A stretch of 7,702 nucleotides of DNA from an uncultured Clostridia bacterium. GTDB taxonomy: Bacteria; Bacillota; Clostridia; Lachnospirales; Lachnospiraceae. The stretch is taken from NCBI GenBank assembly GCA_946614685.1, contig CAMOHF010000044.1, positions 1 to 7,702 on the forward strand, in the 5' to 3' direction. A program made the position numbers and the translations under genes. The notes beneath the pieces are model-generated. The model was not told the origin of the DNA, did not search any database, and saw only the letters and a list, made by a program, of their open reading frames with translations. Below are positions 1 through 6,210 of the stretch, piece after piece (positions within the stretch are counted from its first letter, which is position 1; every line of letters begins with the position of its first letter).

Positions 1-1055
1 GCCCCTTCTACGAAGACTACCCGGACATTTGCGATGACGTTGTCCTCTTTTCCGGAATGGAGTCCGTTTTAAACTGTTATGCCAGAGCCTTTTACACCAA
101 GGCGAAGATGCAGGGTGTCAACATCCGCTTCTTTGAGTTCGAGGAGCAGGGACACAACTTTATCATCGACAACAAGAACGAGGATGCGGCGAAAGCAAAA
201 GAACTGCTCTGCGATGTGCTCCTCGGAAGATACGAGAGCCGCTATGCGCTGTATGAGATTTATCCCATCAAGCTGGCGGCGGATATGAGCCGACGGGAGC
301 CTGAGTATTTCAAGGATTCCTGGGCGGAGCGATTCATCTACGATAACAAGTTTGACTTCTCCGGAATCTCCACGGAGATCAGTGAGTTCGATAACCTGCG
401 ATTGGCGGCGAATCAGGAGGCCTGTGATGCGATCGTAAAGCAGTTTATCACCGAGTTTCCGAACGGTACCATCGTGAATCTGGGCTGCCGCCTCGGCAAT
501 GCCTTCGATCGTCTCGACAACGGCAGGATACTCTGGTACAACGTGGATTCTCACAATATCATGTCCATCCGACGATCCATGTACGGTGAGCGTCCGAGGG
601 AGAAGACCATCGGAAGAAATCTGATGGATTTTTCGTGGGTCGATGATATCGTCTGCGACAGAAAGTGTGGCGTGATGTTCTTCTGCAACGACATGCTGAC
701 ATACATGCACCGCTATCAGGTTCGTGATCTGTTTGAAAAACTCTGGGAGAAATTTCCCGGCACACAGATGGTCTTTACGGCATCTGCCGGGGCGCAGACT
801 TTTTTTGACAACATCAGAAAGAGTCCGAGCGTTATGAAAAGACGCCGCCGCTGTATGTCGGTGGATGATGCGCAGAAGCTGTTCAACAACTGGAGGATCG
901 ATTACAGGGTGATGTCGGAAGAGCCTGTGACGGAATACCTTCCGAAATTCCCGAATCTCAAAGCCATTACAAAAGTGAAACTGAAACTAAACCATATCAG
1001 TTACGGATACAAGGTGATCCGTGTCAAACTCGGCAGTGAGTCCTACGGAATCTGA
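1..1055 (+). CDS. Alpha/beta-hydrolase fused to TcmP/LCMT-type methyltransferase (5'-truncated)
   Basis: The reading frame is open from base 3, with no stop before the ATG at 57, so the true start lies upstream and 350 residues are visible. The first ~55 visible residues look like the end of an HSL/acetyl-esterase-type alpha/beta-hydrolase: a strand ending LFSGMES (the usual place of the catalytic acid), a helix with YARAFYTKA, then EQGHNF at about 144-161, where the His (153-155) would be the catalytic base. From about base 325 the protein resembles the TcmP/LCMT (Ppm1) class I SAM methyltransferases: SWAERF, a first Rossmann strand TIVNLGCRLG (468-497), FDRLDNG, WYNVD as the second acidic strand end, and LMDFSW. 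The usual GxGxDTR loop of motif I reads GCRLGNA, so SAM binding is uncertain. No signal peptide can be judged because the N-terminus is missing. It lies 28 bases before the ABC ATPase gene on the same strand, so co-transcription is likely. The family calls are fairly safe; substrate is unknown. Confidence 0.8.
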   Translation, partial: PFYEDYPDICDDVVLFSGMESVLNCYARAFYTKAKMQGVNIRFFEFEEQGHNFIIDNKNEDAAKAKELLCDVLLGRYESRYALYEIYPIKLAADMSRREPEYFKDSWAERFIYDNKFDFSGISTEISEFDNLRLAANQEACDAIVKQFITEFPNGTIVNLGCRLGNAFDRLDNGRILWYNVDSHNIMSIRRSMYGERPREKTIGRNLMDFSWVDDIVCDRKCGVMFFCNDMLTYMHRYQVRDLFEKLWEKFPGTQMVFTASAGAQTFFDNIRKSPSVMKRRRRCMSVDDAQKLFNNWRIDYRVMSEEPVTEYLPKFPNLKAITKVKLKLNHISYGYKVIRVKLGSESYGI

Positions 1056-1062
1056 CACGGAT
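1017..1062 (+). repeat. 10-base perfect inverted repeat spanning the stop of the methyltransferase gene
   Basis: ATCCGTGTCA at 1017-1026 is the exact reverse complement of TGACACGGAT at 1053-1062; the second arm contains the TGA stop (1053-1055). The 26-base loop holds a smaller possible stem, ACTC (1028-1031) with GAGT (1038-1041). No T-run follows, so it is not a standard intrinsic terminator. In mRNA it would fold just upstream of the ribosome binding site of the ATPase gene (1071-1076) and could affect mRNA stability or coupling. It may also be chance. Confidence 0.45.
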
Positions 1063-1070
1063 GCATCCAA

Positions 1071-1076
1071 AGGGGG
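1071..1076 (+). promoter_or_regulatory. Ribosome binding site deciding the ABC ATPase start
   Basis: AGGGGG lies 7 bases before the ATG at 1084. This favours 1084 over the in-frame GTG at 1021, which would add 21 low-complexity, Ser/Thr/Asp-rich residues not typical of the family and would overlap the upstream gene. Confidence 0.75.
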
Positions 1077-1083
1077 AACCTTC

Positions 1084-1851
1084 ATGGGAAGAACGCTTAG
1101 CGCGAACCACCTGGTCAAGACCTTTGAACGACAGGAAAAGGGACACAAAAAAACTGAATTTCGCGCCGTGGACGATGTGTCGATCGACGTAGCTCCCGGC
1201 GAGATCGTGGGAATCTTGGGACCCAACGGTGCAGGAAAGACAACCTTGCTGCGCATGCTGGGTCTTTTGATTGAGCCGACGGAGGGAAAGGTATTCTACG
1301 GTGGCGAGACTGCGGAAGATGTGAGCCGGATGAAACGATACATCGGCTATCTATCCGGCAATACGAAACTTTACGGAAGGCTTTCGACAGCCGAACTTCT
1401 TACGATTATCGGCAATATTTACGAGCTTTCAAAAGATGAGATCGAGAAGCGGCTTGCAGAGATCACAAAGCTCCTTTCGATGGAAGAGTTTGTCGACAAC
1501 CGGATCGAACGGCTTTCCACGGGACAGACGCAGCGGGCTTCCATCGCACGCTGTCTGATGCATGATCCCGATATCTATATCTTCGATGAGCCGACTCTCG
1601 GGTTGGATATCCTGTCTTCCTCTGCCATCATCGATTTTATGAAGCGGGAGAAGGAGCGGGGCAAAACCGTCCTTTACTCCACCCACTATCTTGAGGAGGC
1701 CGAGTTTTTGTGCGACCGCGTGATCCTTTTGAATCACGGAAGGATCGTACGCGAAGGTCGGGTGGCGGATCTGCTTAAGTCCTGCGAGGCCGCAACGCTT
1801 CGAGAGGTATTCACCAAACTGATTGCGGAAGAAACGGAGGTGACGCCATGA
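1084..1851 (+). CDS. NatA-like ABC transporter ATP-binding protein
   Basis: This is the 255-residue cytoplasmic ATPase of an ABC-2 type exporter. It hydrolyses ATP to drive the permease encoded next. All core motifs are visible: Walker A GPNGAGKTT at 46-54, the region after it reading IGYLSGNTKLYGRL (87-100) as in NatA-type proteins, signature LSTGQ at 144-148 (T in place of the first G of LSGGQ, common in this subfamily), Walker B IYIFDEP at 164-170 with the catalytic Glu at 169, D-loop GLD at 173-175, and the switch His in STH (199-201). The length is normal for a single-domain ABC ATPase. The start at 1084 is chosen for its AGGGGG site. Its TGA overlaps the permease ATG (ATGA, 1848-1851), so translation is probably coupled. 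The NatA name describes family resemblance; sodium export is not shown, and other drug or peptide exporters share this form. Confidence 0.95.
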   Translation: MGRTLSANHLVKTFERQEKGHKKTEFRAVDDVSIDVAPGEIVGILGPNGAGKTTLLRMLGLLIEPTEGKVFYGGETAEDVSRMKRYIGYLSGNTKLYGRLSTAELLTIIGNIYELSKDEIEKRLAEITKLLSMEEFVDNRIERLSTGQTQRASIARCLMHDPDIYIFDEPTLGLDILSSSAIIDFMKREKERGKTVLYSTHYLEEAEFLCDRVILLNHGRIVREGRVADLLKSCEAATLREVFTKLIAEETEVTP

Positions 1852-3872
1852 GAATGCGAACCGTCCGTTTTCTGTATAAAAAAGAAATCCTTGATGTCCT
1901 GCGCGACAAAAAGACGGTACTGATGATGCTGGTGGTGCCGCTGGTGCTTTATCCCATCATCTTTATCGTGGGACTTCAGCTGATGACCTCCGTTACCAGG
2001 ACGATCAATACCCAGGAGTATACGGTGTCTCTTTTGTTTGAACCGGATGAGACGCTGGCGGAAGTCCTTGCCGATGACAGCGACCGGGATTATGTGCTGC
2101 GCCTGGTTGAATCAGCGGATCCTGCGAAGGACCTGGTCAGCGAAAGGATCTGTGCCTATGTGACAAGGGAGATAAAGGACGGTGTACCCGTCTTTCAGAT
2201 TCACTATCTTTCCTCGGTGTCCAACTCGAACTATGCAGTGGACCGCATCGAAGCGCTGCTTGCAAAGTACAGGACCAAACTGTCCGAGCGCATGATCGAG
2301 GATGCGGGACTTTCGGCGAAGAAGGTGCTCTCCCCCATCACGGTTGCCTATGATGATCACTCGACGGGAGAGGAGACTGCGGGCAGTCTCCTTGGAATTA
2401 TCATTCCATTCATGCTTGTGATGAGCCTGCTTCTCGGTACGATGTATCCGGCGATCGACACCACAGCCGGTGAGCGGGAGCGCGGAACCTTAGAGACGAT
2501 GCTCACACTTCCGGTGACAAACCGGGAACTGATCGTAAGCAAATTCCTGACGGTTGCCACTATCGGCGTTGTATCGGCAATCTTAAATGTCATCTCCATG
2601 GGTTTTGTCGGCTTCTATCTCTACAAGGTGGCCGCAAAGACCGGGTCGATCAAGGGGGATGTTTCGGTTGCGAGATTCCTTCCGGCTGCTGCGGTGGGCG
2701 TCCTCTGCATCCTTGCGTTTGCGGTCTTTATCAGTGCGATCACCATGTGCGTAACAGCCTTTGCGTCAAGCTACAAGGAGGCAAACAACTACATCACGCC
2801 CCTGACTTTGGTGGTGATGTTCGGATCCTTTGCGGGCTTCCTGCCCAATGTGGTCCTTACGAAAAACGTGGCTTTGATCCCGGTGGTCAACATCTGCCTT
2901 CTGGTACGGGATCTGTTGGCATTTAAGTATTCGGTGGGCATCATCGCCATCGTGCTTGTTTCAAACGTCATCTACGGCCTCTTTGCCGTGATGCTTTTGG
3001 CGAAGATCTACAACAGTGAATCCGTGCTCTTCGGAAACGGAAAGGGCAGCATCCAGATCTTTGAACGAAGATCCAACATGAAGCCCGGAGGAATTCCGAC
3101 AACCGGAGATGCGTGGTTTGTGCTGGCGATCACCGCACTTTTGATGATCTACATCGGCGGCTCACTTCAGGCGTCTTACGGTATGGCGGGCATCGTTGCG
3201 ACACAGCTGATCATCCTGCTGGTACCCCTGCTTGTAGCTGTTTATACCAGAAAGAGTTTAAGAAAAACCTTCAGTCTTCGCAGGATGCCGTTTCGGGGAC
3301 TTCCTGCAGCTATATTGATGTCGATCGGCGCGATCTTTGTCGGCGCTGTGCTTTCCACCCTGGTGTCCCTGCTTTTCCCGGCAAGCGCCATGTCGGCGGA
3401 GGACAGCCTAAGCGATCTTTTTAACGGAAGCTTTCTTCCTACGTTGCTTATGATCGCAGTGCTTCCCGCAGTATGTGAGGAGGTTCTGTTTCGAGGATAC
3501 ATCTTTACGGCGATGGCAGGCAGATTCAAACCGGTTGCGGCTATGATCGTGACATCGGTGATGTTCGGAATCTATCACATGAGTGTGGTAAGATTCTTTA
3601 CCACAGCGCTGCTCGGTTTTTTCTCGGCCTACGTTGTCTATCGCACGGGCAGTATCTTCTGCGGCATGCTGATGCATGTGATCAACAACAGCATTGCGGT
3701 GGTGCTTGAGATGAAGCCCGAACTTTTGAAACCAATCCTGCCTTTTCTGATGTCCGAGGACTTAAGGATCTGTCTGATTCTCGCGCCTGTGGGGTGTTTA
3801 CTACTTGCGGCAGGTATGTTAGTATTAGGACGAACGCGTGAGAAAGGACAAACAGATATTCATGAGAATTAA
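1848..3872 (+). CDS. ABC-2/NatB-type permease fused to CPBP intramembrane protease
   Basis: A 674-residue membrane protein with two parts. Residues 1-~395 are an ABC-2 permease of the NatB type: a basic N-terminus, a first membrane helix at ~26-47, a large extracytoplasmic loop (~50-175), then helices from ~180 onward, with the family hallmark AGERERGTLETML at 207-219 followed by the P-[VT]-N-R-E-L segment. Residues ~420-665 are a second membrane block containing a CPBP (CAAX protease/bacteriocin-processing) domain with all expected metal/catalytic motifs: EEVLFRG at 544-550, FGIYH with His577, and HVINN with His610 and Asn614. The fusion is in frame with no break. ABC permease-CPBP fusions are a known architecture in Bacillota. 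The start at 1848 has a strong GGAGGTGA site (1836-1843) inside the ATPase gene; ATG at 1854 is an alternative. It should pair with the upstream ATPase as a homodimeric exporter. The substrate and the role of the protease (peptide cleavage, self-protection) are not evident. Confidence 0.95.
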   Translation: MRMRTVRFLYKKEILDVLRDKKTVLMMLVVPLVLYPIIFIVGLQLMTSVTRTINTQEYTVSLLFEPDETLAEVLADDSDRDYVLRLVESADPAKDLVSERICAYVTREIKDGVPVFQIHYLSSVSNSNYAVDRIEALLAKYRTKLSERMIEDAGLSAKKVLSPITVAYDDHSTGEETAGSLLGIIIPFMLVMSLLLGTMYPAIDTTAGERERGTLETMLTLPVTNRELIVSKFLTVATIGVVSAILNVISMGFVGFYLYKVAAKTGSIKGDVSVARFLPAAAVGVLCILAFAVFISAITMCVTAFASSYKEANNYITPLTLVVMFGSFAGFLPNVVLTKNVALIPVVNICLLVRDLLAFKYSVGIIAIVLVSNVIYGLFAVMLLAKIYNSESVLFGNGKGSIQIFERRSNMKPGGIPTTGDAWFVLAITALLMIYIGGSLQASYGMAGIVATQLIILLVPLLVAVYTRKSLRKTFSLRRMPFRGLPAAILMSIGAIFVGAVLSTLVSLLFPASAMSAEDSLSDLFNGSFLPTLLMIAVLPAVCEEVLFRGYIFTAMAGRFKPVAAMIVTSVMFGIYHMSVVRFFTTALLGFFSAYVVYRTGSIFCGMLMHVINNSIAVVLEMKPELLKPILPFLMSEDLRICLILAPVGCLLLAAGMLVLGRTREKGQTDIHEN

Positions 3873-4818
3873 TTATGCGAGAGTATTTCTGGCGCTCGGC
3901 TGCGTACTTGCACTGATCGGAATCGGAGTGCTGATCGGCGTCAATATCGGAAAAAAGAAACATGATGTGGGAGAGCCGGTGATGGTATCCGTCACGGAAC
4001 CCGCTACCTGGTACTTCCCCGAAGATGATGTGTCTGCGGCGATCGATGCCAACTTCTGGAATTACGCTCAGATGGCCTATATGCTGGTGGGTGAGATCCC
4101 GGATGTCTCATTTTACAAGATCCCTGCCGGGGCGCCGAGAAACAATTACGTGAGAGACCGCTTCTACGCGGAGGAAGAGGGCGGTTACATCTACTATCAC
4201 GATGAGGCGGGAAATCGCCTCTCTACCGTGGTCTGCGACCTGTCCTCCCATCAGGAGGAAGTGGACTACGCGCAGCTCGCGGCAGACGGCGTGTCCGGTG
4301 TGATCCTGCGCGTGGGATTCAGAGGATACGGCACGGGTGCGATCGTGGATGATGATATGTTTGAAACACACTACGAGGGCGCCACAAAAGCAGGCCTCAA
4401 GGTAGGAATCTACTTCTACAGTCAGGCGGTATCCGCAGACGAAGCGGCGGAAGAGGCCGACTACGTATTGAATAAGCTGTATGGCAGGAAGATCGAGCTT
4501 CCCGTGGTTTATGATACGGAGCAGGTGTATGATGAGGGTGCCAGAACGGAAGGCTTGGATCCTTCGGTCCGCACGGACTGTGCGGTGACCTTCTGCGACA
4601 GAGTGGCCCAGTCGGGCTATACGCCGATGATCTACACCAACAGAAACTTCTTCGCCACGGACCTTGATATGTCCAGGCTTTCGGGTTATAAGCTGTGGCT
4701 CGCACACTATGCGGAGCGCCCCAACTTCCCGTACATGTACTCCGGCTGGCAGTATACCGATACCGGAGTTGCTGCAGGTGTAGCGGGAAATGTAGATTTA
4801 AATGTATGGTTTGAATAA
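3838..4818 (+). CDS. Membrane-anchored GH25 lysozyme-like muramidase
   Basis: A predicted cell-wall hydrolase (beta-1,4-N-acetylmuramidase) tethered outside the membrane. Residues 1-13 are basic, ~14-37 form one long hydrophobic helix with no clear signal peptidase site, so it looks like a signal anchor. Residues ~40-128 are an uncharacterised linker. The GH25 domain covers ~130-326: VVCDLSSHQ (131-139, Asp134 in the position of the first catalytic-site Asp), RVGFRGYG (158-165), IYFYSQA (191-197), the YDTE motif (Asp226 and Glu228, DxE), YTPMIYTN, and the ending GWQYTDTG...NVDLN (303-322), all typical of GH25. GTG at 3838 has TAGGA at 3826-3830 with 7-base spacing; ATG at 3862 is an alternative, but its nearest AGGA is 13 bases away. 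Either start overlaps the permease gene (35 or 11 bases), which supports operon membership and coupling. Activity is inferred from the intact acidic residues; the start is uncertain. Confidence 0.9.
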   Translation: MRKDKQIFMRINYARVFLALGCVLALIGIGVLIGVNIGKKKHDVGEPVMVSVTEPATWYFPEDDVSAAIDANFWNYAQMAYMLVGEIPDVSFYKIPAGAPRNNYVRDRFYAEEEGGYIYYHDEAGNRLSTVVCDLSSHQEEVDYAQLAADGVSGVILRVGFRGYGTGAIVDDDMFETHYEGATKAGLKVGIYFYSQAVSADEAAEEADYVLNKLYGRKIELPVVYDTEQVYDEGARTEGLDPSVRTDCAVTFCDRVAQSGYTPMIYTNRNFFATDLDMSRLSGYKLWLAHYAERPNFPYMYSGWQYTDTGVAAGVAGNVDLNVWFE

Positions 4819-4821
4819 AGA

Positions 4822-6078
4822 TCAGATATTCCAGAGTCCGTAGATGGGTATGCTCATCACCTCTTCTTCAAGCGAAAGCTTGTCTAAGGTGATACGAAGA
4901 GACATATGCGTCTCCGGATTCTTTTCTTTGAAGACCTTGATGTTCTGTGCCTTGTGGTTCGGTACCAGGCGGATGTCCACAGGTACTGCGCTGTCCTTGC
5001 CTTCGTATACGAAGGGGACGCGTGCCGTAGCACCCGAGATCCAGTAGTACAGTACGCCGATGCTTGAGGAAAGCTCCTCAAAGAGGTACTGCTCGGCGAT
5101 GGCGCCGCCGGACTCGGTGAGGATATCCTCGAGACGGACGCTGTCGTTAAGCGGCAGTCCCGCAATCGCGCGTAAAAGACCATGGTCCAAGAAGAACAAT
5201 TCAAAGGACTTGTAGTCCACATGATTCTCGAGCGGTATGGTGCTGCCCTTGACACGGGGCATCTTTCTTGCCAGGCCCAGATCACAGAGATTCTGGGTGG
5301 CTTCCGCGTATTCTCTGCTTCTGGCGTTGTCTTCCACAAGCTTGTACATAAATTTCTTGTTGTCTTTGGACAGCTGCTTCGGGATACTGCTCCAGACACG
5401 CTTGGTACGCTGGTACATGGCGTGAGGGAACTGCTCCTTCATCAGATCGGTGTAGGAAGCGATGAGCTCATCCTGCAGCGGGCGGATCTTTGTAAGATCC
5501 TTGGTCTTTACATATGCGGATACGACACCCGGCATACCGCCGACCAACAGGTAGTCGCGGAGCAGAGAGAGGATGGCACCGGACTCTAAATTGGTCGGAA
5601 CCTTGTCCTTGTGCTTGCGGATCGCATCAATAAAGGAGTGTGCCTTGTTTGCAATTAGGAATTCTTCGAAGCTCATGGGACGCATGCGAAGAAGCTTGAA
5701 GCAGTCGCTGTGAGAGTACTCGAACTCTGTGATCAGCATGGTGGATGCGATCAGGCAGATCCGGTACTCGCGGTGCAGTTTTGCGTATTCGTAGAAGAAC
5801 TCAGCGATCCTCGGCACGGTCTGCACCTCGTCAAAGATGATCAGTCCCGTGGTAAGCTCCTGCTCGGTGAATCTGGATGCGAGCAGGGCGTCGAGGGATT
5901 CTGCGTCGGGCGTAAAGCCTTCGCTTACGTCGATGTAGCACTGCGCAGGAAAAAAAGCGGTGGCAAAGTCGCGGACGGTCCATGTTTTACCTACGCCTTT
6001 GGCACCTTTGATATAAAGCATCTGCCGGCCGGTTCCCTCCTGCCAGGCAACTAAATCTTCGATGATATTTCTGTACAT
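4822..6078 (-). CDS. AAA ATPase, AAA_14/DUF4143 family
   Basis: A 418-residue soluble protein of the widespread AAA_14-DUF4143 group, whose cellular role is unknown. The N-terminal ATPase has Walker A GAKGVGKT (25-32) and Walker B LIIFDEVQ (69-76), then CLIAST (108-113) in the sensor-1 position. The middle contains LLVGGMPGVV (177-186), as in the family, and the DUF4143 part has LDHGLLRAI (297-305) and GAIAEQYLFEEL (325-336). The C-terminus normally has a nuclease-like W-R...EVDF...EVK pattern; here it reads YYWISGATARVPF and PVDIR (366-370), so those acidic and basic positions are mostly lost. The start at 6078 follows a GGGAG (bases 6090-6094) at 11 bases and a well-formed promoter. It is transcribed alone, convergent with the muramidase gene (3 bases between stops) and divergent from the AI-2E family gene. 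It is an island between two + strand blocks and may be an accessory gene. Confidence 0.92.
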   Translation of the reverse strand: MYRNIIEDLVAWQEGTGRQMLYIKGAKGVGKTWTVRDFATAFFPAQCYIDVSEGFTPDAESLDALLASRFTEQELTTGLIIFDEVQTVPRIAEFFYEYAKLHREYRICLIASTMLITEFEYSHSDCFKLLRMRPMSFEEFLIANKAHSFIDAIRKHKDKVPTNLESGAILSLLRDYLLVGGMPGVVSAYVKTKDLTKIRPLQDELIASYTDLMKEQFPHAMYQRTKRVWSSIPKQLSKDNKKFMYKLVEDNARSREYAEATQNLCDLGLARKMPRVKGSTIPLENHVDYKSFELFFLDHGLLRAIAGLPLNDSVRLEDILTESGGAIAEQYLFEELSSSIGVLYYWISGATARVPFVYEGKDSAVPVDIRLVPNHKAQNIKVFKEKNPETHMSLRITLDKLSLEEEVMSIPIYGLWNI

Positions 6079-6115
6079 ATCTATGTCATCTCCCGGAGTT
6101 TTTGTTCATGAAAAC

Positions 6116-6144
6116 ATTTTATGCAAAAAACCAATATGTGTCAA
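6116..6144 (-). promoter_or_regulatory. SigA-type promoter of the AAA ATPase gene
   Basis: Reading the - strand, a perfect TTGACA -35 box (6144-6139) and TAAAAT -10 box (6121-6116) are separated by exactly 17 bases. Transcription would start near 6109, leaving a leader of about 30 bases before the ATG at 6078. A TTCATGAA palindrome (6105-6112) sits over the likely start point and could be an operator, though it is short. Confidence 0.8.
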
Positions 6145-6157
6145 CAACGTACTTGTT
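6143..6157. repeat. Short inverted repeat between the divergent -35 boxes
   Basis: AACAA (6143-6147) and TTGTT (6153-6157) are inverted around a 5-base centre. The arms overlap the -35 box of each promoter, so a bound protein could affect both. Part of this symmetry follows simply from two facing-away TTG boxes, so the operator reading is weak. Confidence 0.25.
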
Positions 6158-6181
6158 TGCGGATGTAAAGGGTGTTATAAT
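6153..6181 (+). promoter_or_regulatory. SigA-type promoter of the AI-2E family gene (extended -10)
   Basis: The -10 box is a perfect TATAAT (6176-6181) preceded by TG one base away (6173-6174), an extended -10. The -35 box TTGTTT (6153-6158) matches only in TTG, at the ideal 17-base spacing. Transcription would start near 6188, giving a short leader of about 23 bases that holds the ribosome binding site AGGAG (6198-6202), 8 bases before the ATG. Confidence 0.8.
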
Positions 6182-6210
6182 GTAGTAACTTGTGAACAGG
6201 AGATGGAAAG

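Noticed and set aside
69..710. 213-codon open frame on the - strand inside the hydrolase-methyltransferase gene
   Set aside because: Its product resembles no family, while the + strand frame has clear domain motifs and continues to a stop; this is a shadow frame.
1021..1083. GTG at 1021 as the start of the ABC ATPase
   Set aside because: No good ribosome binding site precedes it, it overlaps the upstream gene, and the ATG at 1084 has a well-placed AGGGGG.
3895..3906. LALGC in the muramidase membrane helix, considered as a lipoprotein lipobox
   Set aside because: The residue order does not fit the lipobox well, and the hydrophobic helix continues for about 15 residues after the Cys, which fits a signal anchor better.
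4108..4707. 199-codon open frame on the - strand inside the muramidase gene
   Set aside because: It is antisense to the well-conserved GH25 domain and shows no recognisable motifs.
4869..4882. CAAGC-GAAA-GCTTG hairpin near the 3' end of the ATPase gene, considered as a terminator
   Set aside because: The stem is only 5 bases, there is no T-run on either strand, and it encodes normal protein sequence.
4884..5399. 171-codon open frame on the - strand in another frame of the AAA ATPase gene
   Set aside because: It is rich in Ser, Arg and Pro, as out-of-frame translations often are, and overlaps the real DUF4143 part.
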